Notes: generated by a model not told the origin, from the letters alone. A stretch of 64,000 nucleotides of DNA from Paulinella micropora (GCA_019918135.1 WBZZ01002117.1:1-64000), one strand, 5' to 3'; counted from the first letter of the stretch, positions 38,930 through 48,228 are shown. A program made the numbers and translations.

Positions 38930-39715
38930 TTCTTGTATCGTCCTTGTGTGTGTCAAGTAGTACCTTTTCTTTCTTGGTGTTTATGGACGGAAAGACAGAG
39001 AGAAGAGGGGGGGGGGGAGCGCCCCCATCCCTCCCCCCTCCCTCTCCTCCCCCCCCCCCCCCCCCCTCCCCCCTCGCAACCCCCTCCCCCGGCCCCGCGA
39101 GCTGATTGTGTAAACTAAATCGCACGGGTAGGGGGGGGGCACCCCGCCCCCCCCCCCCCCTCTCTCTCTCTCTCCCCTTCTTCCCGCCCCTCTCCCCCCC
39201 CCCCCCCCTTCCACCCTTTCTCCCCGCTCCCCATTCTCTTCCCTTCCCTCTTCGGGGTGAGAGGGCAAGGGGTGGGGGGGGGGGGGGGAGGAGATGAAAA
39301 ACTTGTCATTTGCGCAACAACCACCAAAAAGAAAATAGTGCGCGGTTTTTTTCCCCCGTGTGATACGGTCGAAAAGGGCAATGCACAGACCGGGTTTTCC
39401 GGTAGGACTGCCTTTTTTAGCCATATCGCGTCCAAAATCCTTTTCTTTAGGAAAGACTATTGCGACCAAACGCGCAGCGAGCCTGCCCTGGACAAGTTGA
39501 TGAATTCTCACCAGAGTTGGTGCAGAAAATCAAACAAGAAGAAGAAAAAAAGTAGCCACCGAAAAAAGGATAGGTCTGGGGGGCAAGGGGCAGGGGAGGG
39601 AAGGGGGGGGGGGGGGGGAGACACACACACACACCCGGGGGAAGAACTAGAAAGTCTCCTCTCACGGCGCGAGGCCTAGCCTTATTAAATCTGCTAATAG
39701 TAGTTAATAACTCGC
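38930..39715. other. Gap with G/C tracts and a remnant gene end
   Basis: G-runs and C-runs at 39007-39080, 39130-39165, 39190-39215 and 39272-39290, and again at 39604-39620 with a CA array. At 39493-39576 the plus strand resembles the 3' end of the gene at 39716-40645 (TTGATGAATTCT, GAAATCAAACAA, CCGAAAAAAGGATAGGTC), so it is a leftover of a second copy. A minus-strand stretch near 39300-39500 looks weakly coding, but I cannot name it. Confidence 0.65.
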
Positions 39716-40645
39716 ATGCAGAACACAAAGCCCGAGGCTCCCCAGCAGGCCGCCCCTGCCTTTCCCTCATCTCTCTCGTCCCAAGCGCCCGATCGTGACA
39801 TATTATGGTCGGTACTCAAATTCGAGAGCCAGAGAAAGGCGTGGGAAGACATCGTAGAGTCAAAGTATCGTGAAAAAGAACCTTGCATCCACAAGAAAAA
39901 GGCGTTCATTGCTGGCGCCACCTTCAGCATGCCGAGAACCCAGTACCGATCAACCGTTTTGCTTTCAGGCGCGCAGAAAAAGGCGTTTGACTCGTTCTTC
40001 AAAAACGACAATCACAAAACTAAACGTGAAAAAACTTTGGCAGAACTGGACGAAAAACAGAAGGCCAATGCTCAGAAGGTTCTGTGGGCACTGTTCCAAG
40101 AAGGCCTGAAGGTCAACAAACACCTCGAACTCCAAAAGCACTGCCAACGGGGTGAGCGTAGCCAGTTCCTCCCTTATGGATCCTGCGCGATGGGAAATGA
40201 GCGTCTGCCTCGGGAATGGTTTGGAAATCACGTCACTGAATTCTTTGCCAGCTCTGCGACGGTGCGCAACGATATTTCGTGTCTGGGGGAGCACGCGCGT
40301 GAAGAGCTTCTAAAAAGCAAATGGTTGTGCATGCCGCTTTTCCATACCTACCTAGCCTGCTACAAGGTGTGACCGAAAGAGGAAGACGCAAGCGAGCTCT
40401 ACAATTGGCTAAAAAAATATGCTACGAATCAAAGTTACGAAGATGGCAAGCTAGGTCTGGGAAACCTAGAAATCAAAGACAAAATGTCGTTGCTTGGTGG
40501 CTATTCGGAAACCCAGGAAGCTGAGAAGCTCATGCTCAACCAGACATGGCCGCCCAGGAGCCCTGAAAAACTTGATGAATTCTTTGCAAAGTTGGTGGAA
40601 GAAATCAAACAAAGAGAAGAACAGTATCCACTGAAAAAAGGATAG
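39716..40645 (+). pseudogene. Unknown charged protein gene (broken)
   Basis: From MQNTKPEAPQQAAP the product is Lys/Glu-rich and mostly helical, with HKKKAFIAGATFSMP, ELDEKQKANAQKVLWALFQEG and PREWFGNHVTEFF. Past the first open part the coding signal continues to an end rich in Glu and Lys. About one break. No family recognised. Codon use is more AT-rich than in the LRR genes. A fragment of a second copy sits just upstream. Confidence 0.45.
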
Positions 40646-40770
40646 GTCCGGAGTAGCATAGCCAGCCAGTGCGTGGGGTGTGTGTGTGGGGGGGGGGGGG
40701 GGGGGTCTGTGCGCGCCAGCGGAAGCTGATTTGTAAAAAGTATAAGATTGCATTAAATTAAATTCCCCTC

Positions 40771-40826
40771 CCCGACAAATATATATCTCAACCTTTTAAT
40801 GATAAAATGTACTTTGCCAGATCGTC
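40771..40826. repeat. Short duplicated segment, copy 2
   Basis: Same sequence as 37538-37600. On the minus strand it still encodes an end like DLAKYIL-LKG, the last residues of the HNH protein, with no gene attached. Confidence 0.8.
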
Positions 40827-40872
40827 TCCCTTCTTCTCACTTAATATCTCAAGGGAGGAAAGGTCATTTTAA

Positions 40873-41526
40873 ATGCAAGAGTGCGGCTTCCGCACCTTTG
40901 CGCCGCGCCAGGCCGCGGAGCGCGCCGGCGGCAAGATCTGTCGCTTGAGCCAGCTGTGGCCGCGGACTAGCGATCTACCGCTAGACCAAGAGGTCGTACA
41001 TTTTTATCAACGCTACTACAAAAACCCCAGGGCGCTGCACGACTGTTGCTTGGTGTTATAATATTATCCCGACCCCGCCAGTCGTGACAGGTGGCAGCAA
41101 AGTCTACTCAACAAGCTCCAGAATAATTGCCGGCAGTGGCACCTCGTACTCTATAACGCGAGCAAGCAAACGCTATCCGCCGCCGTTTGGGCAAGTTGGC
41201 TAGCAAAGGCTGGAGTCCCGGCCGCGAGGCTGCACTCCTTCTGTCGTACTTTGGAAATGATCAACGGGCCTGTCCATAGTTATTGGGACCTGACTCAACC
41301 TGTCGAGAGGCTCTGGGCTGCTGCAGATTCCAAAGACGAGAAAAACGGCGATGCTCTTCCTTTGGGTACGCCAGAAGCAAACGATCATGCTAACGTCGGT
41401 GCTCCTCCTGGTACTCCAGACGTTAACGGTGATGCTGACAGCGATGATCTTCCTTTTGGTACGACAACATTCAACTTGCAGCGCCAAGAAGGCACTTATA
41501 ATGAAACAACAAGCTTAAATAGATAA
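40873..41526 (+). pseudogene. Unknown gene with Asp/Gly-rich repeat tail (broken)
   Basis: Begins MQECGFRTFAPRQAAERAGG, then has DQEVVHFYQRYYKNP and a Trp-rich part. It ends with about three imperfect 18-20-residue repeats built on LPLGTPEAND / APPGTPDVNG / LPFGTTTFN. The coding signal is interrupted at least once. No family recognised. Confidence 0.4.
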
Positions 41527-41615
41527 GACTATTAACTTGCTAGGCTCAAAAGAAACTGTTTTTGGCAATGGTTTTTTTATTATTTAATAAAAAGGGTGGT
41601 AGGGATGAGGAAGGG

Positions 41616-41643
41616 GGGGGGGCGCCCCCCCCCCCCCCCCCCA
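41616..41643. repeat. G-run/C-run palindrome
   Basis: About nine G, a GCGC centre and about eighteen C, just upstream of the gene at 41695. Confidence 0.85.
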
Positions 41644-41694
41644 AGAGGCACTGAACACAGGGGTCATAATTCGCTGCTGTGTGTGTGTCATACA

Positions 41695-42204
41695 ATGCCG
41701 GCGCGAGTGAAGACTTCAGCTATGGCTGCCACGGGCACGGCAGCGCCAAGGAAGTCTTTGGGCAAAGCAGAGGCCACAAACGCCAAGCGCCAGCTACCTG
41801 TGGCTGCCGAGCCAACAAGCCGCAGCAAGAAAGCCAAGACAGTGCCGACCGCCGCCGCCGAGTTCACCTTGGTTCTGCGCAATGATGAAGCAGTCGACAA
41901 GCCCTGGTGTGATCAACGGAAGCAGTGCCGCCAAGTCTACGAAGACATTGCAGGCTCCGAGGAAGATTTGGCAGAGCTATGTCGCGAGGTTGCGGGGTGC
42001 AAGGAGGAGGAGCTGCGTGCCTTGAACTCGAAGCTACTGCAAGCTCTGGTAGGTGCGAGCGCCATAGCAGAGTCTCACAGATCGGTTATGAAAGTAATTA
42101 CGGAACTGGGGTGCGAGAGCTGTTCTTATTACCCCTGCGAGGAGTGCGGAGAGCTCAACCACGCCGAGGGCAGCGACAAGTGCGTCTGCGGTTCAGTCCA
42201 ATGA
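41695..42204 (+). CDS. Small protein with C-terminal zinc ribbon
   Basis: 169 residues from MPARVKTSAMAATG. The N-terminal 60 residues are Ala/Lys-rich and basic with SRSKKAKT, a likely nuclear signal. The middle is helical and acidic. The end has CESCSYYPCEECGELN and DKCVCGS, a set of four or more Cys pairs typical of a zinc ribbon. It could be a transcription factor or adaptor, but no known family (TFIIS, VLTF) fits well. Confidence 0.6.
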   Translation: MPARVKTSAMAATGTAAPRKSLGKAEATNAKRQLPVAAEPTSRSKKAKTVPTAAAEFTLVLRNDEAVDKPWCDQRKQCRQVYEDIAGSEEDLAELCREVAGCKEEELRALNSKLLQALVGASAIAESHRSVMKVITELGCESCSYYPCEECGELNHAEGSDKCVCGSVQ

Positions 42205-42343
42205 GCTTCAGCTCGCCACGAAATTAAAACAGAAGGCAAGATACTGCAAAACTCTGTTTGAGCAACGGCCGGAACTGCTTTGTAATTTTAATACTATTCC
42301 GCGGTAAATCGTACTGACCCGCCCTTGCCACAGCCCGTGGCGT

Positions 42344-43009
42344 TTAGAAATCATCACATGTAATCTCTACCGTAGTCGGTTTGTATTCTGATGGATGTTT
42401 GCTTCGTAATTCACAAAGATCCTGTAATGCAGTCTTAAGAGAAGTTGTTTGTTGAAGTGCCACGAAAAACCGTACTCCTCTCTCTTGTTCTTCCTTGGTG
42501 TGTTGGACTTCCATCTGATCGAATAACTCATACTTTGAAGAGGATGAGCCACCCGTCCAGCAGTATGCGTGACCTGCTCTTACGCGTTCTGCAATTCTTT
42601 GGCCCGTATTGCCGTCGCAGGACTTACACCAAGCGTATCCAGCGTCGCTTTTGCGGTAAGTGGGAACATAAACGCCTGATGTTTTTTCTTTAAATTCGTG
42701 TCGCTCAGTGAGGCACAAATCGCTGATCGTATATATATTTGTCTCTTTCGATGTGTATGCCCACAACAAGGCTGTGTCACACCGCTTACAGAACAGCACC
42801 CTGGACATTCCAGGTGGGTCTGTCCGGGGCTTTTTACACCATAGTCCGGCTGCTATTAAAGCTTTCCTGATCAACTTTTTGTCTTTTTTCACCCAGAAAG
42901 CAAGGACTGAGTGGAAAAATTCGGACGGTATCTTCAGGTCATAGACCCCAGGCGTAGAATCTCTTTGTACTAGTAAGCCAGGGATCCGCTTTGCCTTTGT
43001 AGCCGACAA
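42344..43009 (-). CDS. Unknown zinc-ribbon-like protein, AT-richer
   Basis: About 221 residues. There is no in-frame ATG near the 5' end (the frame opens shortly upstream and the first usable codon is a TTG), so the start is unsure. Cysteine pairs FCKRCDTA and WCKSCDGN lie about 60 residues apart and could bind zinc. The sequence around them (YTISDLCLTERHEF, VYVPTYRKSDAGYAW) looks folded. The C-terminus is helical. Codon use is AT-richer than in the neighbours. Confidence 0.55.
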   Translation of the reverse strand: MSATKAKRIPGLLVQRDSTPGVYDLKIPSEFFHSVLAFWVKKDKKLIRKALIAAGLWCKKPRTDPPGMSRVLFCKRCDTALLWAYTSKETNIYTISDLCLTERHEFKEKTSGVYVPTYRKSDAGYAWCKSCDGNTGQRIAERVRAGHAYCWTGGSSSSKYELFDQMEVQHTKEEQERGVRFFVALQQTTSLKTALQDLCELRSKHPSEYKPTTVEITCDDF

Positions 43010-43345
43010 CGGAAACTTCTTGTCATCTTGGCAGCAAACGGTCTATACGCCTGCTAACTCCTTTTGGCAATGCGGACATCTTCAAACTGGCAACATGCTA
43101 TTAGTCCCTCCCCCCTTTCTTCCTCTTTGTTTACCTAATAGCCCGCCGGCGTGTATGAGGGGAGGGGAGGGGGGGAGGGAGGGAGGGGCGAGGCAAGCCC
43201 CCCCCCCCCCCCTCTTCCCCCTCTTTCCCCCCTTCCCCTTCCCCCGCCCCCCCCCCCCCCCAAAAAAAACTGTTTTTTATTAAGGAAAAAAATACATGGA
43301 CGCCCGCCGGTGGGAAGAAAAGAGAGGGGGGGGGGGGCTTTGCTG
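43010..43345. repeat. Gap with G/C tracts
   Basis: G-rich tract at 43155-43195, C-run at 43198-43212, then a C/T block and a C-run to about 43260, an A-run, and a G-run at 43327-43337. This is the last long G/C tract before a 9-kb stretch that has none. Confidence 0.85.
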
Positions 43346-44012
43346 CTAGCAACCGCGCAGCCTGGCTGTTAGATAGACCCTGTCGCCAGGGCGCACCCAC
43401 GTCGTTGCCGATGACCACAGGTCGGGGATGTTTCCCCATTTGACTCCGGCTCCGTCGGTTAATTGACAACAGCTGCTTGCGTCGGTAGTAGCTGCAGGGT
43501 AGATGCTCATGCGCTGCATATCCAAAGGCCAGCCACACGCTGGGCTTGCGTACAGCAATAATCGAACAGCAAGGGCTGTGGTCTCGTTAGGCACTCGAAG
43601 CCGGAGGTTGGATCCGTTCATCATTTTGACCTCTAGTTCGCGAACCGCCGATTCCGCACTCGCGTGCGGACAGAGACAGACGAAACACAGCGGTAGCAGC
43701 GCGGCGTCTTCGCTCGAGGCAGCCACGTAGCCTACTGGCATCCGCTGGTAGTTTGGGCGGGGCAGCCCCACGCAGACCACGTGCTCTGCTACCTCGGAGG
43801 GAGCCTCGGCTCGGAAAGCCTCTAGAAGACGCGAGACGACGGTGCTCAAGCGGGTCTCTGTCCAGTGCCGAAGCGGCACGGAGAGTGTGCGCCTGTAGAC
43901 CGCCGACGCCGTATCGGGAAGAGACAAAATCGCGATGCTTCCGGCACGAGCAGTTTTTCTTCAGTGTCCATAATTCGTTCAGCTGCCTGTTGTCCAGTTT
44001 CAGCAAGGCCAT
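43346..44012 (-). pseudogene. Unknown gene at the edge of the capsid block (broken)
   Basis: Starts MALLKLDNRQLNELW with an ATG at 44012, followed by KKNCSCRKH. The later part has VGLPRPNYQRMPVGYVAAS, VCLCPHASAE and the end PGDRVYLTARLRGC. Mixed alpha/beta; no family recognised. The coding signal is in two frames, about one break. Its ATG lies 73 bases from the divergent small gene at 44086. Confidence 0.45.
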
Positions 44013-44085
44013 CTCTTTTAATAATGTAAAGAGGAAAGAGGATATATTTTTTTCTTATGGCGCAAAACAGAAACAGAGACTAACT

Positions 44086-44433
44086 ATGTTGCAAAGACGT
44101 AAGACCGAACAGCGGCTGATGCCCTCGTCGCCAGAGTCCATCACCGTAACCTCGCACGAGCTCGCACTCGAGCTCAAGCGCAGCTACAGCGATTTCTCTT
44201 GGCAGAGCGTGCCGCAGCTCATTGTTCACGGGGTCAAGTACCTCGCTCTCTATACTAACCACACGGGCGAGGAGAAGAAGCAGATCCTCATTTCGGTCCT
44301 CGTCGACTTGTGTCCCGACGACAACGTGGACAAGCTCATCCCGCCCGTGGTCGATGTCATCTGGGAGCTCGTGAAGGCCGCCCTCGCTTCCAACTGCTGC
44401 GAGCTGTGTCCCAAGGTCTGCACTGTCAGCTAA
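44086..44433 (+). CDS. Small helical protein, unknown
   Basis: 115 residues from MLQRRKTEQRLMP. A Tyr/Trp-containing amphipathic segment (YSDFSWQSVPQLIVHGVKYLAL) is followed by GEEKKQILISVLVDLC and DKLIPPVVDVIWELVKAAL. The KK-x-x-hh helix and the hydrophobic, Pro-containing C-terminal helix recall small membrane-associated proteins of PLV and giant-virus genomes, but the role is unknown. The stop overlaps the stop of the next gene by a few bases. Confidence 0.6.
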   Translation: MLQRRKTEQRLMPSSPESITVTSHELALELKRSYSDFSWQSVPQLIVHGVKYLALYTNHTGEEKKQILISVLVDLCPDDNVDKLIPPVVDVIWELVKAALASNCCELCPKVCTVS

Positions 44434-45104
44434 GCAGGCATCGGGATCAAGTGCCTGCCCAGCGTCACGGGCGTGCCGTGGTGGATCCTGACCGGTTCGC
44501 CGCTCGTCACCATCTGCGCGCGCGCTTTGGCCAGCTTCTCGCGGTCCAGGCGGTGCGCCCACAGCACCACGCCCGGTATAACTTGCTCGTTCGAACGCAC
44601 TTTCTCCAGGGCCATGGTGATCTTGACCAGCAGCACGTCCGCCGCTAATCTAAAGCGCCTCTTCTTGGCAATCTCGACTGACAGCTCGTTCTTGACCATC
44701 TCAAAGAGGATCTCGCAGGAGAAGTGGCGCTCTGCTTTCTGTCCAAAGTTGAAAAAGCTGTTGGTGCCGGAGACGATGGCTACTACGATCAGGCAGGTCA
44801 CGCTGACCCAGTCGTAGCCCGCCCGGCCCGCTTCACACGCCTTGAAGCCGAAATTTCCCACGATAACGGAACAGATCGCCGGCACGATCGTAGACAGCAA
44901 GCCAAACAACAGAAAACGGTTGTAGTAGTAGTAGCCGGCCGAGTTGTTGAGGCGCGCGTGCAGGGCACACTCGTCCACTACGCTGGCGAAATAAGACTCG
45001 TGCCTCGAAGACCACTTTTCTTCCTCTCGCTTGACGTCGCTGTCGTCCGAGTCATGATTCTCGTTCGAATGCGACCGCAACGCCAGGATTTTATCCTCGT
45101 CCAT
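44430..45104 (-). CDS. Two-transmembrane protein, SLATT/DUF4231-like
   Basis: 224 residues from MDEDKILALRSH. An acidic N-terminus leads to WSSRHESYFASVVDECALHARLNNSAGYYYYNR, then TM1 (FLLFGLLSTIVPAICSVIVG) and TM2 (WVSVTCLIVVAIVSGTNSFF). A helical region with ILFEMVKNELS and LLVKITMALEKV follows. Two closely spaced membrane helices after a Trp/Tyr-rich helix fit the SLATT/DUF4231 plan, whose bacterial members are pore-forming effectors and whose viral members are of unknown use. The assignment rests on layout and not on a strict motif. Confidence 0.6.
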   Translation of the reverse strand: MDEDKILALRSHSNENHDSDDSDVKREEEKWSSRHESYFASVVDECALHARLNNSAGYYYYNRFLLFGLLSTIVPAICSVIVGNFGFKACEAGRAGYDWVSVTCLIVVAIVSGTNSFFNFGQKAERHFSCEILFEMVKNELSVEIAKKRRFRLAADVLLVKITMALEKVRSNEQVIPGVVLWAHRLDREKLAKARAQMVTSGEPVRIHHGTPVTLGRHLIPMPA

Positions 45105-45174
45105 CTTTACTTTTGGTGGTGGGAAACTGCAAGATTTAAAAAAATGTGCGACTGCTGGGCTGGTGGCCACTCTA

Positions 45175-46005
45175 TCAGCAACCGGCTTTCGACAGCAGCA
45201 TCTCCCAGTCCGCCCCATTCAAGTCCACCTTGTCCCTGGTGTCAGGATTGCACACCTGCAGGTGCAAGTACTTCGTCAGTGTCGAAAACACCACGTACTG
45301 GTCGTGCCGGTCCTGCGCCGACGACTGGTAGCCACCCGAACTCGCGAGGAAAGGAATGATCAGGCTGCCCGACTGCACTTTAGAGCCGCGCGAGACCGCG
45401 CCCGTCAGCGACACCTCCTCGTAGTTGCCGCCCGTCGAGTAGGCCAAGCTACTGCATTCCTTGATCTTGATGCCTAGCGAAGTCGGCAGGCCCAGTGCCA
45501 CGACTTGTGGCAAGACGGTGGCCTGGCCCGACGTTAGTGCAAAGAGCTCGTTCTGGGCCGAAGTCGGGAAGCCTAGCACTGCGTGCGCGCTGTCGTCGCC
45601 GCTCTTGCTGTAGATTTTGAACTCTGCCGCCGCGGACAGCGTGAACTGCAGCTTGAGCTTGGTGTCGAGATAAACCACTCCGATCGACTGTCCTACCTGT
45701 ACAAAGCCCTCGTTGATTAAAAGCGATTGCAGCGCGTCGGCCAAAGTTTCGCCTGTATAATTTTGCGACGGGATCGTGATCGTCACGTCGCCCGTGGCCG
45801 TCGAGTTTAAGTACAGCTTGTTGTTCTTGGAATTGATGTTGTACGTCGCGTTCGGGATAGTCGCCCAAATGAGCTTGTACCTGCCTTGGATCGCTTCCGA
45901 CAGCGACAGCCGGAACTCGGCCGGATCGCCCGAGCCCTGCACCCGGTCGCGGTCCTTCGACCGGACCAGGATGTTCATTTCCGAAATGTTGCGCAGGCCG
46001 CTCAT
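45175..46005 (-). CDS. Penton (minor capsid) protein, PLV type
   Basis: 276 residues. The N-terminus MNILVRSKDRD, with DPAEFRLSLSEAIQGRYKLIWATIPNATYN, is characteristic of single-jelly-roll penton proteins of Polinton-like viruses, which fill the fivefold vertices. The remainder is beta-rich, with alternating hydrophobic strands (VTITIPSQNYTG, VVYLDTKLKLQF). It is divergent from the surface-protein gene, with only 54 bases between the two starts. The open frame looks whole. Element family: PLV-like. Confidence 0.78.
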   Translation of the reverse strand: MSGLRNISEMNILVRSKDRDRVQGSGDPAEFRLSLSEAIQGRYKLIWATIPNATYNINSKNNKLYLNSTATGDVTITIPSQNYTGETLADALQSLLINEGFVQVGQSIGVVYLDTKLKLQFTLSAAAEFKIYSKSGDDSAHAVLGFPTSAQNELFALTSGQATVLPQVVALGLPTSLGIKIKECSSLAYSTGGNYEEVSLTGAVSRGSKVQSGSLIIPFLASSGGYQSSAQDRHDQYVVFSTLTKYLHLQVCNPDTRDKVDLNGADWEMLLSKAGC

Positions 46006-46059
46006 TTCCGAGAAAAAAAATTAAATGTTGTCACTAGTGTAGTGCAAGAGGAAAAAAAT

Positions 46060-47241
46060 ATGCTGACGCTCAGCGGCAACAAGCGCCTGCGCCTGGAGGA
46101 TGTGGTCGAGACCAAACCGCTCCCCTCCATGGTCACCGCTTTTGGTGAACACAAGGTCGTGGAGTCTACCCCGCTAGTGCAGGAGACGTTCCCTTACACG
46201 GGCACCCTGAACTCGCGCAAGTTCGCGACCTCTGGCTCCGTGACCACCGCCGCCTGCCTGTTGTCGCTCAGCGGCGCCGCGCAGGCCGAGACGCTCAGGC
46301 GCTGCAAGTACCGTGCGGGGCAAGGGCTCGTCTGCCGCTTCACGGCGCTGTTCCCCGCCACAGCCAACGTGGCTAATTCGGCCATGGCCGGCCTAGGCGA
46401 CGATAACAACGGCTTCTTCTTCGTGCAGGACCAGACACGAACCAACAGGCTGCGAATCTTGCACCGCAATGCGAGCGTCGACACTTACGTCGACCAGAAA
46501 GACTGGAACCTCAACAGCTGCCTGGGCGGCGACGACGTCATGGACCGCAAGGACTGGGCCAAGGGCAACATATTTCAGATCCAGATGCAGTACCTAGGGT
46601 TTGGGGCCGTCACGTTCTCGGTCGAGAGGCAGTCGGACGGGGTGCTAGTCCCAGTGCACCGGATCCAGTACGCGGGCGCCAACACGACGCCTTCGCTCTC
46701 CAACGCCAGCTTGCCGTTCAGGCTCAAGACCACTGGCGCGGGCGGCCTGGTGCGCACTGCCAGCGTCGGCGTCCTGGTCGAGGGTCCCGTGAGACAACTG
46801 GGCATTAATTTTGCGCGCACCAACGTGCAGACGATTGGCACGACCGAACAGAACGTGCTGGTGATCCGCAACAAGAGCTTGATCGGTGCGCTCCCTAACA
46901 ACGACCTGCTGTTCCCGATCCTGTTGACTGCTACGGCCGTGTCTGGCACCAAGCCCGTGATCATCCGAGTGCTCACGCAAGCCACGTTCGGCAGCGCGCC
47001 GACCTACGCGAACCACGACACGGCCTCGAATACCGAGTACTCCGCTTCGCTGGTCACGGTGTCTACTGGCTATGCGGCGGCCGCGTGCGTCGTGTCGGCC
47101 AGTGGCTCGGCGTCTGCCAGCCTGGACCTGAGCAGGCTCAATATCGCCATCGGGCCGGGAGAAGTACTATGTATTGCGGCTAGCACTACTTCCGGGTCGG
47201 CGGACGTGCATATGAGCTTGTCTTGGTACGAGGACGTATGA
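46060..47241 (+). CDS. Putative virion surface protein, beta-rich
   Basis: 393 residues from MLTLSGNKRLRLED. The middle has YRAGQGLVCRFTALF, GLGDDNNGFFFVQDQ, LRILHRNASVDTYV and QYLGFGAVTFSVE, then PVHRIQYAGANTTPS. This order (RxGQGxxxRFTA, GxGxxxxGFFF, a Trp, VxxIxYAxANTxPS) recurs in structural proteins of algal viruses and PLVs thought to sit on the virion surface. The C-terminal third is Ala/Ser/Thr-rich and beta-like. The open frame looks whole; the next gene follows after 54 bases. Confidence 0.65.
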   Translation: MLTLSGNKRLRLEDVVETKPLPSMVTAFGEHKVVESTPLVQETFPYTGTLNSRKFATSGSVTTAACLLSLSGAAQAETLRRCKYRAGQGLVCRFTALFPATANVANSAMAGLGDDNNGFFFVQDQTRTNRLRILHRNASVDTYVDQKDWNLNSCLGGDDVMDRKDWAKGNIFQIQMQYLGFGAVTFSVERQSDGVLVPVHRIQYAGANTTPSLSNASLPFRLKTTGAGGLVRTASVGVLVEGPVRQLGINFARTNVQTIGTTEQNVLVIRNKSLIGALPNNDLLFPILLTATAVSGTKPVIIRVLTQATFGSAPTYANHDTASNTEYSASLVTVSTGYAAAACVVSASGSASASLDLSRLNIAIGPGEVLCIAASTTSGSADVHMSLSWYEDV

Positions 47242-47295
47242 AAAAAAGAAAGTTCGTCTTGTATTATTAAAAACAACTAGGGACGGAGAAAAGGA

Positions 47296-47943
47296 ATGAA
47301 GATCGTGTCAATCGATCCGGGATTGAGAAACTTGGGTGTCGTGGTGCTCGAAAAAGACAACAGCACCAACGCCATCACAGTCACGTATGCCAGTGTGCTA
47401 AGCATAGCCAGACAGGACGACACTGACTCGTTTAAGACCAAGTCCCTGTTCGCGTGCCTTAGCGCGATTGAGGAACTTTATAACGCCGACATCTGTGTGG
47501 TCGAGGACCAAGTGTTCGGGAGAGCAAATACCTGTCCGGACAATCTGCTCATTCAAGCGGCGGCCGGCGCAACTATGCTCAGTCTCGGTGCCAAGGAGCT
47601 ACTTTACTATCAGAGCTCATTCAAGTTTTCTTGCTTTTTCTCGCTTACGCCATCCATATCCGGTCGAGTCAAGGGGAAATACAAAGTCCAATCTAAAGCG
47701 CTTGCGTGCAATTTAATAGAATCGTTCAACGTTACTGGCGAGACTAAATGCCTCACAGAGTCAGATCATCTGAGCGATGCCTTTGGTCTCGCGTTCGCCG
47801 CGCTGGTCAGAGGGACCGCACGAGGGCCGGGCGGCCAGCTGGCAGTGCGTCGCTCGCTGCCTGTGCCGATTGCTGTTGGGGTGCGGAAGGAGGAGCAGGA
47901 GCAGCCGCCTTCTGTTTCTGAGCATTCCATTGCTCGGAGATGA
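47296..47943 (+). CDS. Holliday-junction resolvase, poxvirus A22/RuvC-like
   Basis: 215 residues. The first strand MKIVSIDPGLRNLGVVVLE carries the catalytic Asp, VVEDQVFG the Glu, and SDHLSDAFGLAFA the last acidic pair, as in RuvC-fold resolvases. Poxviruses, other NCLDVs and some PLVs use such enzymes to resolve concatemers or branched replication products before packaging. The C-terminal 35 residues past the core are basic and Glu-rich and overlap the antisense YABBY-like gene by 137 bases. Confidence 0.85.
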   Translation: MKIVSIDPGLRNLGVVVLEKDNSTNAITVTYASVLSIARQDDTDSFKTKSLFACLSAIEELYNADICVVEDQVFGRANTCPDNLLIQAAAGATMLSLGAKELLYYQSSFKFSCFFSLTPSISGRVKGKYKVQSKALACNLIESFNVTGETKCLTESDHLSDAFGLAFAALVRGTARGPGGQLAVRRSLPVPIAVGVRKEEQEQPPSVSEHSIARR

Positions 47944-48157
47944 CCTTCATTCTCGTCTTGTGCTCAAGTGCGCGAATCTCGGGGTCCTGCATCCGTTGCT
48001 TGAAGAACTACAAACAGTGGAAAAGCGATTTTTATAAAAAAGAGCGCGTCAGTGAAAGTGTTACCTCGTTATAGGCACTTGGTGCTCTTGGCTTGCGCTC
48101 TGGTTTGGCGGGAGCAGCAGCGGTGGCTTGTCCACAAGTCGCGCAGTTGGAAGACAT
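47807..48157 (-). CDS. YABBY/HMG-like small DNA-binding protein, probably with one intron
   Basis: The first coding part (48157-48065) encodes MSSNCATCGQ, a CxxC piece, then KPERKPRAPSAYNE. The second (48007-47807) starts FFKQRMQDPEIRAL and has KVISEQWNAQKQKAA. The PRAPSAYNxFFK...W pattern is that of YABBY/HMG-like proteins common in NCLDV and PLV genomes, which bind DNA and probably help compact or regulate it. A 57-base piece with GT at its start and TTTGTAG at its end separates the two parts, so splicing is likely. About 97 residues in all. The 3' end overlaps the resolvase gene in antisense. Confidence 0.65.
48008..48064 (-). other. Candidate spliceosomal intron (GT-AG, 57 nt, phase 0)
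   Basis: On the minus strand it begins GTAACA, is T-rich in its last third and ends CTGTTTGTAG. The codons on both sides keep one frame, and the domain signature spans the gap. Its length is at the short end of eukaryotic introns. If true, the gene must be expressed in a host nucleus. Confidence 0.6.
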
Positions 48158-48228
48158 CTCTAGTTTTGCCTTTGTTGCTTGTTGATAATAGCAGAAGAAG
48201 AAAAAAATTTATTGATTAAAAGAAATTT

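Noticed and set aside
38981-39511. Coding-like minus-strand stretch (FPKEKDFG, RGKKTAHYF)
   Set aside because: Ends in G/C tracts, start unclear and no family fits; kept only as a note in the gap entry.
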